Assembly: GCF_013403955.1 (NCBI RefSeq)
Contig: NZ_JABFDG010000001.1
Coordinates: 1,116,001 to 1,180,000 of the forward strand
DNA from: Winogradskyella vidalii
Lineage (GTDB): Bacteria > Bacteroidota > Bacteroidia > Flavobacteriales > Flavobacteriaceae
Direction of reading: 5' to 3'
DNA: 64,000 nucleotides
The stretch's first letter is position 1; every line of letters begins with the position of its first letter. Below the pieces are notes generated by a model. It had not been told where the DNA came from, made no database searches, and saw only the letters and a program-made list of their open reading frames with translations. Shown here one piece after another: positions 43,338 to 52,539 of this stretch. A program made the translations under genes and the position numbers.

Positions 43338-44180
43338 TTAGCGTTTCTTCTTTTGAAGTTTACTCGTATCTTCAAATTTAGTTATCGTAATTGCAGGATT
43401 TCCATAAAGGTAAACTTCGCTATCACCTGAGGAAGCAATAGTAATACTCTCGGTTGCAGAAATAGTTAAATCACTACTGTCTTCTAAACTTGCATTAACA
43501 GATTTAACATCAAATTTTGCACCATTAAAGTTTGTAGAATTATCTAATCTAAATACGGAGCTATTTGCAGCACCTTCAATAACAGCATCTGAACGTAAAT
43601 ACAAATCAAAATCAGCGACTTGGCTGTTAATTAAAGCGTCTAACTTACTATTGTCGCTTAATTCTATTTTGGTGTTTTGAGCCGTAAGGTTTAATCGTGT
43701 TTTAGATTTTCCTGAGCTCTTATAATTAAAACTTTTAGCATTAATATTTAAATAAGCTCTAGAGTTATCAGCTGTTATTAATGTTACATCACCAAGCTCC
43801 ATAGAAGTTAATGATCTAATTTCACCGTCGCCTCTCGTTTCGATAGATTGAAGTCCACTACCGTAGTTAACCGTAATATTAAGTTTCTTTTTTGAGGTGA
43901 TACGTGTAGACTCTGTAATGGTAAGCACGCCATCTACAACGTTAGTAATTATAACATCATGTAAATTGCTATCTGCTTCTATATTTACAGATGGCTTACT
44001 GTTATAAACAACTTCAATTGATAAATCACCATTAACAATGATGGTATGAAATTCGTCAATAAAGGTTTGTTTAATAGTAACGTTTCTATCACCTTTAATC
44101 TTATCTGCTGATTGTGCTCTTAAAAATGGAGTAGCGGTAATCATTAAAAGCAGAATGAGTCCTGTTTTTTTCATGTTCAA
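43338..44180 (-). CDS. Head GIN-domain (DUF2807) protein
   Basis: A 280-residue exported protein (signal peptide TPFLRAQ) with a right-handed beta-helix of the DUF2807 type: FHTIIVNGDLSIEVVYNSKPSVNIEADSNL in the first part is diagnostic, followed by stacked strands with Ser/Asp-rich turns. The C-terminus is basic (LQKKKR). It is convergent with the YceI-like gene and separated from the related gene at 44471 by a terminator. Role unknown; the family often sits beside PspC genes. Confidence 0.86.
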   Translation of the reverse strand: MNMKKTGLILLLMITATPFLRAQSADKIKGDRNVTIKQTFIDEFHTIIVNGDLSIEVVYNSKPSVNIEADSNLHDVIITNVVDGVLTITESTRITSKKKLNITVNYGSGLQSIETRGDGEIRSLTSMELGDVTLITADNSRAYLNINAKSFNYKSSGKSKTRLNLTAQNTKIELSDNSKLDALINSQVADFDLYLRSDAVIEGAANSSVFRLDNSTNFNGAKFDVKSVNASLEDSSDLTISATESITIASSGDSEVYLYGNPAITITKFEDTSKLQKKKR

Positions 44181-44396
44181 TATTTACTATCATATATAAA
44201 GTCATAAAATACATCTTAAAAGTTAAATTTCTAGTCTTTTACTTTAAAAAAATCTTATGAATGCCAATATTAATGATTTCTATTTAATATAAGTTAATTT
44301 ATAGTTATTAAACCCTGTGAATTTTAAAATAACTCATAATACAGCTGATCTATATTACGTATTTCAAACGGTTTACTAACAATTTATATATGATAA
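44181..44396. other. Intergenic region, no gene
   Basis: AT-rich stretch between the two GIN-domain genes. No ORF, promoter box or repeat that I can support, other than the hairpin listed at 44397. Confidence 0.4.
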
Positions 44397-44438
44397 GCAA
44401 AAACCATCCCAAACTTATTTATAAGTTTAGAATGGTTT
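44397..44438 (-). terminator. Terminator after the GIN-domain lipoprotein gene
   Basis: Two nested stems: AACCAT/ATGGTT outside (44402-44407, 44432-44437) and AAACTTAT/ATAAGTTT inside (44411-44418, 44421-44428). On the minus strand five T follow. Confidence 0.75.
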
Positions 44439-44470
44439 GTGATTGATTGAATAAAATTAAACGGTTGCTG

Positions 44471-45187
44471 TTATTTTTGCCTTATACTTCCTGCAGAATT
44501 ATCTGATTTTTCAACTTTTTCCGGATGTCCAGTATAGATAATATCACCACTACTTGTGGCTTTAGCAATTAATGATTTAGAAGTATTAACAGAAATGTCT
44601 GCAGCACTTGTGGCTGTTGCATTTGTGGTTTCGGCTAATAGGTTTATTGCATCTATATCACTTCCGCTAGTTGCATTTACCATTAACGTTCTTGTTGTCC
44701 CACTTATGTTAATATCGCTACCACTTGTGGCATTACAACTTAAATTTTCGGTTGTAACATCTAAAGTAATATCTGCGCCACTTGTACTGTTTAACTCTAA
44801 ATTTTCTACCACAATTGTATGGGTAGAATAGACATCGCTTCCACTTGTAGCATTAATTTTAGAAATGGTTTCTAAGGTTAACATCACTTTTTTAGAGCTT
44901 GAACGTCCAATATTTTTAGTTGCATAGATTTTAAGAACATCATTTTCTATTTCGGTCATAATAAGTTCTTGAAGATTGTCATCGGCTTCAACGCTTATAG
45001 AAACAGCATCTGCTTGTGTAATGTAAAGGTCTAAGCCTTGGCTGATTTTAATTTTACTAAAGTTGTTGCTGATATTTCTATCTGCTTTTACAACGTTACC
45101 GTTGCCATTGACGCTTTCCGTTAAATTACAGGAAAGGAACAATAGACTAATAATACTAGTAATAATAATTCTTGTTAAAGTGGTCAT
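44471..45187 (-). CDS. Head GIN-domain (DUF2807) lipoprotein with TSGSDI repeats
   Basis: A 238-residue lipoprotein (lipobox LFLSC). The DUF2807 signature FSKIKISQGLDLYITQADAVSISVEADDNL is followed by six or seven copies of a motif close to ATSGSDI, spaced by about 20-22 residues, each one a coil of a beta-helix. It is in the run PadR, PspC, GIN lipoprotein on the minus strand, 103 bp after the PspC gene. Surface or periplasmic location is likely. Function is unknown. Confidence 0.87.
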   Translation of the reverse strand: MTTLTRIIITSIISLLFLSCNLTESVNGNGNVVKADRNISNNFSKIKISQGLDLYITQADAVSISVEADDNLQELIMTEIENDVLKIYATKNIGRSSSKKVMLTLETISKINATSGSDVYSTHTIVVENLELNSTSGADITLDVTTENLSCNATSGSDINISGTTRTLMVNATSGSDIDAINLLAETTNATATSAADISVNTSKSLIAKATSSGDIIYTGHPEKVEKSDNSAGSIRQK

Positions 45188-45290
45188 GAGTCCTGTTGGT
45201 TTTTTGATTGATGAAATAATTTAGTTATAAATTTATGTTGATTAGACAGTGTTTGATATTATTATATGATGAGTTGTTGATTATAGTATA

Positions 45291-47114
45291 TTAATTGTTA
45301 TTAACTTCAATATTAACACCATCTTCATCATTAATTTTAATGCTTACTTCAGGTTTTTCTGAATTGATGTTTTCTGTGTTTGAAGGTGTTTCTTCATTTA
45401 TAAAATCATCTTCCTCTATAGATGTTTCGGCGTCAATAATACAATCCAAACATTCGACATCATTTTCAATAACTTTATAATAGTGCTTATCCATTTGATG
45501 CTTCAATAAGTTGGTCTGTGGACTATAACTTTCTGTAAATTGAGCAACATTATCATCGTTATAAAAAATACTGCCTTCAGGTAAATACAAAATAACTTCA
45601 ACATATTGATCACTGAATTTGTTGACACCGTCGGTTGTGAGGTAGGCATCTAGTTGTAATTCATTATTTACAATTTTATAGTTGTAATTGATGTTTTGCG
45701 CACGTTCCTTTGCAATATTATAGTTGCTCCCTCTAGCAAAGGCATTGATTTTTATTCCTGCAATTGTATCTGTTGTTAGCGTAATTATAAATCTGATATC
45801 TGATGTTGATATCATATTCTGATCACCATCTGTAGGAAGAATTTTATAATTATGATGACTTCTGTTAATGTATTTATTATAGGTGTCGTGACCTATCATT
45901 CTAATTTTTAACGTGTCTCCGGTAGTGATATTTACAGTGTCTTCAAAACGTACAATGTTGGCATCATAGGCTTGTTCGGTAGCTTGTTTTATTCCTGTAA
46001 TTACAAGTCCGATAATAGCCATTATCCAAAGTCCTAAAAGCGTGAATTTTGCAATATTGCCAATAGATTTTAAGTTGTTGACTAAAATTTTTAATCCTAA
46101 ATAAAAGATGAAGAAAAATGGCACACCGATGGCAAAAAATAAAAATATAGACATTAGCCAGATAGGAATATTTGCAGCGTTTGATGCTTCAATAAAATCT
46201 AAACCTGGAAAATGAATGGCATCAGTTATACCAATTGTAAATAAGGCGATAATTAAACCAATTAGAGTGGTAATACCGATAATGATTAAAAGGATTCCTA
46301 TAAATTTTGCAATCACTTTTAAGAAAAACATTATGATAGCACCAATAGTATCGAAAAAATTCTGTGAACTAGATTTTAATTTACTGCCTTGTTTCTGAAA
46401 ATCAACACTTTTAACAGATTCTGAAATATTATCAGACACATGGTCAAACCCTTCTTTTAGTTTATCGCCGTGTTTTTTTAAATCTACATTTTTAAAATTT
46501 TCGGAAACTGAATCAATGCCATCCTTAATTTTTTTTTCGATATTACTGATGTTTACGGGGTCACCGGTCATAGTCAGTTTTTCAGCTGTTGTTTTGGCTT
46601 CTGGAATTAATGCCCAAAGTAGAATATAAAGTAAAACACCTGTACCAGCACTAAAAAATAAGATGACCCAAATGAGTCGAATCCATAATGCATCTAAGCC
46701 AAAATAATGACCTATTCCTGCAGCAACACCACCTATATAAGAATTATCGGTATCTCTGAATAAGCGTCTCGGCGACTTAGATTTTTGCTTGTATTCTTGT
46801 TTGTGTTCTTTTTTGTTTTCATTTTTTGGTTCATCTTCAAAAATTTCGTCATCGACTAAATAATCTTCAGGTTGCCCCATAATAGTAATGATTTCATCAA
46901 CGAGTATGATACCAACAACTTGTTTTTGATTTTGAATACGCTCAGAAAATAATTCTGCAATTCTAGCTTCAATATCTGCTATAATTTCTGATTGTCCTTG
47001 AGAATCTGTAAATGAACGTTTTATAGCCTCAAGATAGCGCGATAATTTGAGATATGCATCCTCGTCGATGTGGAAGAATATACCTGCTAAATTTATATTG
47101 ACTGTTTTATTCAT
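45291..47114 (-). CDS. PspC-domain membrane protein
   Basis: A 607-residue protein. The N-terminal 85 residues hold HIDEDAYLKLSRYLEAIKRSF and a helical region before IMGQPEDY. The PspC domain is at about 115-175 (RLFRDTDNSYIGGVAAGIGHYFGLDALWIRLIWVILFF in shortened reading). Several membrane helices follow at about 260-390, then a soluble beta-rich C-terminal domain. PspC proteins take part in envelope stress responses. The start overlaps the PadR stop by 4 bp, so the PadR regulator probably represses its own operon with this gene. Confidence 0.92.
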   Translation of the reverse strand: MNKTVNINLAGIFFHIDEDAYLKLSRYLEAIKRSFTDSQGQSEIIADIEARIAELFSERIQNQKQVVGIILVDEIITIMGQPEDYLVDDEIFEDEPKNENKKEHKQEYKQKSKSPRRLFRDTDNSYIGGVAAGIGHYFGLDALWIRLIWVILFFSAGTGVLLYILLWALIPEAKTTAEKLTMTGDPVNISNIEKKIKDGIDSVSENFKNVDLKKHGDKLKEGFDHVSDNISESVKSVDFQKQGSKLKSSSQNFFDTIGAIIMFFLKVIAKFIGILLIIIGITTLIGLIIALFTIGITDAIHFPGLDFIEASNAANIPIWLMSIFLFFAIGVPFFFIFYLGLKILVNNLKSIGNIAKFTLLGLWIMAIIGLVITGIKQATEQAYDANIVRFEDTVNITTGDTLKIRMIGHDTYNKYINRSHHNYKILPTDGDQNMISTSDIRFIITLTTDTIAGIKINAFARGSNYNIAKERAQNINYNYKIVNNELQLDAYLTTDGVNKFSDQYVEVILYLPEGSIFYNDDNVAQFTESYSPQTNLLKHQMDKHYYKVIENDVECLDCIIDAETSIEEDDFINEETPSNTENINSEKPEVSIKINDEDGVNIEVNNN

Positions 47115-47452
47115 TGTTTTGGTGTTTTTGTGTTGGTTACTAGGTTAACGGCATTTTGTAATTCACTCCAAGTGGTATTTAATTCGCTTAGAAATAGTTG
47201 TCCTGTTTCTGTAAGGCCATAATATTTTCTTGGTGGTCCTGATGTAGATTCTTCCCAGCGGTAATTGAGTAATCCCGCATTTTTTAATCGTGTTAATAGC
47301 GGATAAATGGTGCCTTCTACAACGAGCATTTTTGCATCTTTAAGTGTGCCCAGAATTTCTGCGACATAAGCATCTTCATCCGCTAAAATAGATAAAATGC
47401 AAAACTCTAGAACACCTTTACGCATTTGTGCTTTTGTGTTTTCTATTTTCAT
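47111..47452 (-). CDS. PadR-family transcriptional regulator
   Basis: A 113-residue winged-helix repressor: RKGVLEFCILSILADEDAYVAEILGTL at the start, VVEGTIYPLLTRLKNAGLLNYRWEESTSGPPRKYYGLTETG in the recognition part. It overlaps the PspC gene by four bases and is the first gene of the operon. By family it responds to stress or small molecules and controls its own operon. No operator could be picked out with confidence. Confidence 0.95.
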   Translation of the reverse strand: MKIENTKAQMRKGVLEFCILSILADEDAYVAEILGTLKDAKMLVVEGTIYPLLTRLKNAGLLNYRWEESTSGPPRKYYGLTETGQLFLSELNTTWSELQNAVNLVTNTKTPKQ

Positions 47453-47521
47453 ATAATGAGTGTCTTGTATTTAATTAAACTGTTCATTTTTTGATTGATT
47501 TGATGTATTGGTGAATATAAA

Positions 47522-47968
47522 TTACTTTAAAAAATTAATGGTAAATGGGTAGTTATAAGCTTTACCATCTCTTGCAGATAAACTCGCTTTAACGATAAGG
47601 GCTAATTCTACTATAAATGCAAAGACGGCTATCACACCCAAACCACCACCAATATAAAGTAGAGGTGAGGGTTCTCCAATATTGATATGGAAATTGTTAA
47701 GGCCATGAAAATCGATGACATTTAAGCCTCTAAATAGTTTTATAATAAAAAAAGGAACACTTAATGTACCTAAAATAATAGCATAGAGCAAAACACTAAC
47801 CTGAAAGTTAATTGCTTGTTTACCATGTTGGTCTATAAATTCTGATTTGTTTTTATTAGCAGCCCATAATACTATGGGGCCAATAAAGTTCCCAAATGGA
47901 ATTACAAATCTCGAAAAGGTAGACAAATGAATAAATGTCGCTAAATTTTTATGATGATTATCTATCAT
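47522..47968 (-). CDS. DUF4870-domain membrane protein
   Basis: A 148-residue protein with the motif FIGPIVLWAANKNKSEFIDQHGKQAINFQVSVLLY (shortened here to its key parts: HGKQAINFQ), which is characteristic of DUF4870. Membrane helices occur at about 30-45, 55-75 and 105-130. It is 69 bp ahead of the PadR gene on the same strand but has its own -7-type box. Function unknown. Confidence 0.88.
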   Translation of the reverse strand: MIDNHHKNLATFIHLSTFSRFVIPFGNFIGPIVLWAANKNKSEFIDQHGKQAINFQVSVLLYAIILGTLSVPFFIIKLFRGLNVIDFHGLNNFHINIGEPSPLLYIGGGLGVIAVFAFIVELALIVKASLSARDGKAYNYPFTINFLK

Positions 47969-47996
47969 GTTATAAAGTATATAATAGTTTCTTATA

Positions 47997-48004
47997 CAAA
48001 TATA
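47997..48004 (-). promoter_or_regulatory. Candidate -7 box of the DUF4870 gene
   Basis: The minus strand reads TATATTTG, a TAnnTTTG match, 28 bp before the start codon. No -33 TTG was found at the standard distance. Confidence 0.45.
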
Positions 48005-48169
48005 TGTCTTTAAAAAGGTAGTATGTTACACATAGTACCTTAAATTAACATTTTTTTAACATTAGTTGAAGTTGAAATTTTCGCTTATTTTAGTAGAAAT
48101 TAAATCATTAATCAGTTTCCTGTTTTATAGGAATGACATAAAAGATGATTGCTTTTACGAATAAAAAAT

Positions 48170-48625
48170 ATGGATATATCACCTTCAAAACTCAATAAGT
48201 ATCTAATGTTTAAGCTACCTGCAGCATATTTTACAGGAGTGAGAACAAAAACGCTAACAGATCATACTTGTATGGTGACTGTTAAGCACAGTTGGGTGAA
48301 TCAGAACCCTTTTAAATCCATGTTTTGGGCAGTACAAGGGATGGCAGCAGAGTTAACTACAGGTGCTTTGGTTATGAAAAAGATTAGAGAAAGTGGTAAG
48401 AAAATTTCAATGTTGGTAGCGTCTAACAATGCTACATTTTCTAAAAAAGCAACTGGTGTAATTACTTTTACTTGTAATGAAGGCCATAAAATAGAAGCGG
48501 CTATTACGAAAGCTATTGAAACAGGCGAAGGCCAAACCGTATGGTTGAATTCTAATGGTGTTAATGAAGAAGGCGTTCAAGTGTCAACGTTTAATTTTGA
48601 GTGGACACTCAAAGTTAAATCATGA
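48170..48625 (+). CDS. DUF4442 hotdog-fold protein (thioesterase-like)
   Basis: About 151 residues from the ATG at 48170; an upstream in-frame start at 48149 would add seven residues. The sequence LNKYLMFKLPAAYFTGVR, then VTVKHSWVNQNPFKSMFWAVQGMAAELTTGALVM fits DUF4442 members of the hotdog superfamily, which are related to acyl-CoA thioesterases such as PaaI. The catalytic residue cannot be fixed by eye and the substrate is unknown. The gene is monocistronic with a hairpin behind it. Confidence 0.78.
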   Translation: MDISPSKLNKYLMFKLPAAYFTGVRTKTLTDHTCMVTVKHSWVNQNPFKSMFWAVQGMAAELTTGALVMKKIRESGKKISMLVASNNATFSKKATGVITFTCNEGHKIEAAITKAIETGEGQTVWLNSNGVNEEGVQVSTFNFEWTLKVKS

Positions 48626-48638
48626 CATTATTGTGAGG

Positions 48639-48662
48639 ACAAAGGACGTGACAATCCTTTGT
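48639..48662 (+). other. Perfect 8-bp hairpin after the DUF4442 gene
   Basis: ACAAAGGA (48639-48646) pairs with TCCTTTGT (48655-48662). No T tract follows, so it is not a standard terminator but may stabilise the 3' end. Confidence 0.4.
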
Positions 48663-48794
48663 AGTGAATAAAAAAGTAAGAACTAACAGTCTTGGTGATT
48701 GGAAACCTGAATTTTGTCGTTCAAACTTAAATTATCTGTAACAAAAAGATAATTAATGCAACTTATTATAGAAATCAATCAATAATTTTAATTT

Positions 48795-49619
48795 ATGGAA
48801 CAATTACCAGATTTTAGTAATAGAAATTCACATGAAATCGATTATCGTATTTATGGTGAAGAAATGCAATATGTTGAAATAGAACTCGACCCTCAAGAAG
48901 GTGTCATAGCTGAGTCGGGCAGTTTTATGATGATGGATGATGGGATTAAAATGGACACTATTTTTGGGGATGGCTCAGAAAAGGATACTGGTTTTTTAGG
49001 TAAAATATTAGGTGCTGGAAAACGGATTCTTACAGGTGAAAGCTTATTTATGACGGCTTTTTACAATAATCTTACCGGTAAGCGCAATGTGTCTTTTGCT
49101 TCGCCTTATCCAGGAAAAATAATACCCATTGATTTAATGGCCTATGGCGGAAAATTTATCTGTCAGAAAGATGCTTTTTTATGTGCGGCTAAAGGCGTAA
49201 GTGTTGGCATAGAGTTTTCTAAAAAATTAGGTCGAGGTCTTTTTGGAGGCGAAGGCTTTATTATGCAAAAATTAGAAGGCGATGGTATGGCGTTTGTACA
49301 CGCAGGTGGTACAACAGCAGTAAAAACTTTAGCCGCCGGCGAAACTTTACGTGTAGACACAGGATGTATCATTGGATTTACGCAAGGTATAGATTATGAT
49401 ATTGAATTTATTGGCGGAATTAAAAATTCTATTTTTGGTGGTGAAGGTTTGTTTTTTGCAAAGCTTCAAGGCCCAGGAAAAGTATATATTCAATCCTTAC
49501 CATTTAGTAGATTAGCAGGTCGTGTTTTAGCCTCCATTCCAAATGGTGGTAAGTCTAAAGGTGAAGGTAGTATTCTTGGTGGTTTGGGTGACTTATTAGA
49601 TGGTGATAATCGCTTTTGA
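48795..49619 (+). CDS. AIM24 / TIGR00266-family protein
   Basis: A 274-residue protein with the family repeat: [26 protein letters not shown], then [29 protein letters not shown], and Gly-rich loops ending [24 protein letters not shown]24-like proteins form a double-psi or jelly-roll-type trimer and are known from mitochondria and bacteria; bacterial function is unknown. It stands alone. Confidence 0.92.
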   Translation: MEQLPDFSNRNSHEIDYRIYGEEMQYVEIELDPQEGVIAESGSFMMMDDGIKMDTIFGDGSEKDTGFLGKILGAGKRILTGESLFMTAFYNNLTGKRNVSFASPYPGKIIPIDLMAYGGKFICQKDAFLCAAKGVSVGIEFSKKLGRGLFGGEGFIMQKLEGDGMAFVHAGGTTAVKTLAAGETLRVDTGCIIGFTQGIDYDIEFIGGIKNSIFGGEGLFFAKLQGPGKVYIQSLPFSRLAGRVLASIPNGGKSKGEGSILGGLGDLLDGDNRF

Positions 49620-49857
49620 AGTAACAAATAACGTGTTCTAAATAGCTTTAATTTAGTGGTTTAGTGTTGTTTTTTAAGGTGTTGTATTATAAGTATTAAT
49701 AAGTGTGATATTTTACAGTTTTAACATAAGAAGCTGTTAAATTTATTGCATTGTCAATTTTAAAATCAAAAAATTTACTATCTTACAATCTGAATTGAAA
49801 CAATAGCGTATAGAAGAGCATTACTTTTTGTTAACCTAAAAACTAAAAAAATAACCT

Positions 49858-50055
49858 ATGGCGCGAGCAATGTACGAGTACACTAAAACTGTACTTAGCA
49901 AAGTGAGTTTTGATGCGACATTATTCTGTAAAGAAGTGCAAAAAGCAGTAAGACGTTTACTGCCTCACGAAGTTGAAGAGCTTAGAATATTTATTCAATC
50001 TCTGATTAATCAAAACCCAGAATTAAACGAATGTTTAATTTATTTAAAAGTATAA
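49858..50055 (+). CDS. Conserved small protein, 65 residues
   Basis: A short soluble helical protein (MARAMYEYTKTVLSKVSF, then LLPHEVEELRIFIQSLI). It uses an ATG at 49858 and is followed three bases after the stop by a strong terminator, which argues that the gene is real. I believe similar proteins occur in other Flavobacteria but can give no function. Confidence 0.75.
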   Translation: MARAMYEYTKTVLSKVSFDATLFCKEVQKAVRRLLPHEVEELRIFIQSLINQNPELNECLIYLKV

Positions 50056-50057
50056 AA

Positions 50058-50090
50058 AAAGCGTCCCAATTTATTTTGGGACGCTTTTTA
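50058..50090 (+). terminator. Terminator (bidirectional) after the 65-residue gene
   Basis: AAAGCGTCCCAA (50058-50069) pairs perfectly with TTGGGACGCTTT (50076-50087). It has T or A tracts on both sides, so it may also end the oxyR transcript from the other strand. Confidence 0.92.
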
Positions 50091-50125
50091 GTTTTAACAA
50101 CTAATTAGGTACTTTACAAAAGACC

Positions 50126-51067
50126 TTATTTGTTGGCCTTAGGACTAATAATTTGTACATTCTGAAACGCAATAGCGCCACGTACAATCCCTGATATAAC
50201 ATTATGCAAAGCATCAATAATTTGCATTTTTAATTCACTTTTGTGATAAATAATACTGATTTCTCTTGCAGGAGAGGGCTCTGTAAAATGTTTTAAATGA
50301 GGACTTAATTTTTCACTGATATCAAGTGTATGTAAATAGGGAAGAAGTGTCATTCCCATACCTTCATTTGATAATTTTATTAGTGTTTCAATACTACCAC
50401 TTTCAATTTGAAAATTATCATCAACCTGTTCTTTCAATGTTTTACATAGGTTAATGACACCATCTCTAAAACAATGGCCATCTTCTAAAAGTAGCATATC
50501 ATCAAGGTCTAAATCTGAAACTTCTATACGTTTTTTATTATTTAACCTGTGATGTTCAGGGACATAAGCAACAAAAGGTTCGTAATATAACACGCGCTCT
50601 TTTATGTTGTCACTTTCTAAAGGTGTTGCTACAATTGCTGCATCTAAATGGCCGTCACTAATGCGTGTTAAAATTTCGTCAGTAGTTAATTCTTCAATTT
50701 TTAATTTAACCTTAGGGAATTTTTTAATAAAATTTTTCAAAAACATAGGTAAGAGGGTTGGCATTATTGTAGGGATTATTCCTATACGAAATTCACCTCC
50801 AATAAATCCTTTTTGCTGATCTACGATATCTTGAATGCGATCGGCTTCATTAACTATATTTCTGGCCTGAAATACAATTTTACGACCAACCTCCGTTAAT
50901 TCTATCGGTTTTTTACTTCTATCGAAAATAAGAATATCTAATTCATCTTCTAATTTTTGAATTTGAGTACTTAATGTCGGTTGGGTAACAAAACATTTTT
51001 CTGCTGCTTTAGTAAAATTCTTATGTTCAGCTATCGCTAAAGCATACTTAAGTTGAGTGATGGTCAT
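50126..51067 (-). CDS. oxyR: LysR-family hydrogen peroxide sensor OxyR
   Basis: A 313-residue regulator with an N-terminal LysR helix-turn-helix (TQLKYALAIAEHKNFTKAAEKCFVTQPTLSTQIQKLE in the first 40 residues) and a periplasmic-binding-protein-like sensor. The region DGHCFRDGVINLC has the two cysteines at the right place for the peroxide-sensing disulfide of OxyR (GHCxRDxxxxxC). It is divergent from dps, a classical OxyR target, with an inverted repeat between them. Confidence 0.94.
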   Translation of the reverse strand: MTITQLKYALAIAEHKNFTKAAEKCFVTQPTLSTQIQKLEDELDILIFDRSKKPIELTEVGRKIVFQARNIVNEADRIQDIVDQQKGFIGGEFRIGIIPTIMPTLLPMFLKNFIKKFPKVKLKIEELTTDEILTRISDGHLDAAIVATPLESDNIKERVLYYEPFVAYVPEHHRLNNKKRIEVSDLDLDDMLLLEDGHCFRDGVINLCKTLKEQVDDNFQIESGSIETLIKLSNEGMGMTLLPYLHTLDISEKLSPHLKHFTEPSPAREISIIYHKSELKMQIIDALHNVISGIVRGAIAFQNVQIISPKANK

Positions 51068-51078
51068 AACTATTAATT

Positions 51079-51115
51079 TAGGTTATAAAAGTATAAAAAG
51101 TATTCATAAAACCTA
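51079..51115. promoter_or_regulatory. Probable OxyR operator between oxyR and dps
   Basis: TAGGTTATAA at 51079-51088 and ATAAAACCTA at 51106-51115 form an imperfect inverted repeat (8 of 10 pairs) with 17 bases between. The size suits an OxyR tetramer. It lies directly upstream of the dps -7 box. Confidence 0.65.
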
Positions 51116-51139
51116 TATCGTATTCAGCTTAATATTTCG

Positions 51140-51147
51140 TAAATTTG
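51140..51147 (+). promoter_or_regulatory. -7 promoter box of dps
   Basis: TAAATTTG matches TAnnTTTG 21 bp before the dps ATG. The TTG within it could be misread as an alternative start. A -33 TTG is missing, as expected for a promoter that needs an activator such as OxyR. Confidence 0.6.
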
Positions 51148-51168
51148 AGTAAACAAAAACAAACAATT

Positions 51169-51648
51169 ATGACACTAAATAGCATAGGTTTAGATACCGG
51201 AAAAACGAAAGTACTTGCTGATGAATTAAATCAGTTATTAGCAAATTTTCAATTGTATTACCAAAATTTAAGAGGTATACACTGGAATATTAGAGGACGT
51301 GCATTTTTTGACTTGCATGTTAAATTTGAAGAATTGTACACTGATGCCAATGCCAAAGTAGATGAAATTGCAGAGCGTATTTTAACACTAGGTGAAACAC
51401 CATTACATACGTTTGAAGATTATTCTAAAGCTGCAAAAGTACCTGTCGGAAAAAATATTTCTAAAGATGATAAAGCAGTACAATTGATTGTAGATTCACT
51501 TTCAGAATTATTGAAAATTGAACGTGGTATCCTTGAAACGTCAGATGAAGCAAATGATGAAGGTACCAACTCTATGATGAGTGACTTTATTACCGAACAA
51601 GAAAAAACAGTTTGGATGATGAAAGCTTGGTTGGGTGAGACCGTTTAA
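51169..51648 (+). CDS. dps: Dps-family ferritin-like DNA-protection protein
   Basis: About 159 residues from the ATG at 51169. A TTG at 51145 in frame is rejected as start because it forms the end of the -7 promoter box. The ferroxidase site residues are visible: YYQNLRGIHWNIRGRAFFDLHVKFEELYTDANAKVDEIAERI in two helices (His in IHWNI, His in DLHVK, Asp and Glu in DANAKVDEIAE). Dps dodecamers oxidise iron with hydrogen peroxide and shield DNA. It is divergent from oxyR. Confidence 0.95.
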   Translation: MTLNSIGLDTGKTKVLADELNQLLANFQLYYQNLRGIHWNIRGRAFFDLHVKFEELYTDANAKVDEIAERILTLGETPLHTFEDYSKAAKVPVGKNISKDDKAVQLIVDSLSELLKIERGILETSDEANDEGTNSMMSDFITEQEKTVWMMKAWLGETV

Positions 51649-51721
51649 TAATAATTAATATAATTAAGCTTTACTAACCGTAATTAGGGCTGTGAAGTAA
51701 GATTATAATCTATTTTAAAAT

Positions 51722-51750
51722 AAAAAAGCCAGTAATTTGCTGGCTTTTTT
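51722..51750. terminator. Bidirectional terminator between dps and DUF2141 gene
   Basis: AAAAAAGCCAG (51722-51732) pairs with CTGGCTTTTTT (51740-51750) around a seven-base loop. It can end both converging transcripts. Confidence 0.93.
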
Positions 51751-51769
51751 ATTGATTGATGAATTAAGT

Positions 51770-52186
51770 TTAAAATCTAATGTTCATTTCTAGGTTTTTA
51801 TCTGCTGTAGTAAATTTAGCATCTTCAAACTGTGGTGGTCCAAAATTCATGACATTATTAGATGCGCCATAAGATTCTAATGGCATTCCGTTGTCTCTAA
51901 AATCCATTCTTTTATTTTCGTTCTCATCATGAACCGCTAATAGCGCATATTCACCAGGTTCAACATCTTTAAACGTAACTGTTATTTTTCCGTCTTTAAT
52001 TTCAGATTGTGCGTTCATTAGCCCTTTGCCTTTCATAAACGTGTCGGTTGTGTGTAGTGATATTAATACTTTACCGTTATCATTTTTTATATTATCGATA
52101 GTAACAGTAATGTTGGTTCCTGAATTTTGAGCAAATCCAATAATAGTAGTTAAAGCAAAGACGAAAGTTAAAATTAATTTTTTCAT
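51770..52186 (-). CDS. DUF2141-domain periplasmic protein
   Basis: A 138-residue exported protein (signal peptide IIGFAQ). The domain shows INDNIKNDNGKVLISLHT-like start, VTFKDVEPGEYALLAVHDENENKRMDF and GMPLESYGASN, the usual DUF2141 pattern. Family members are beta-sandwiches of unknown role. The gene is alone. Confidence 0.9.
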   Translation of the reverse strand: MKKLILTFVFALTTIIGFAQNSGTNITVTIDNIKNDNGKVLISLHTTDTFMKGKGLMNAQSEIKDGKITVTFKDVEPGEYALLAVHDENENKRMDFRDNGMPLESYGASNNVMNFGPPQFEDAKFTTADKNLEMNIRF

Positions 52187-52539
52187 AAGGTGTGGAATTA
52201 ATGGTTAGTACAATACAGTTTGTTTTGTTTCTGATTCAAATATCCAATAAATGCTTTGGTTGAAATAATAGCATTTACTGAATTGTGAATTTTATGGGAT
52301 GAGTTGTATTGAAGTTTGATGTTGGTACTGTGTATTAATTAAAAGAGGACATGAAATTTAATTAGTTATACAGAGATTCACGGAGAAAAAATGGAAACAT
52401 AATTTCAATAATTAAGACGAAAGCTGGGTTCGGTAATTCTTTGTACCTTAGTATGTTATCGTGAAAATAGGAAGCAAAAATTTAACGAGTTACAATTATT
52501 CATGCCTCTTTATACTGCGATTGCTACTACGACTGAAAT
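52187..52539. other. Intergenic region with a fragment of dispersed repeat
   Basis: 353 bases without a gene. TACAGAGATTCACGGAG at about 52371-52387 resembles a repeated intergenic element of Flavobacteria. The remainder holds no supported feature. Confidence 0.4.
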
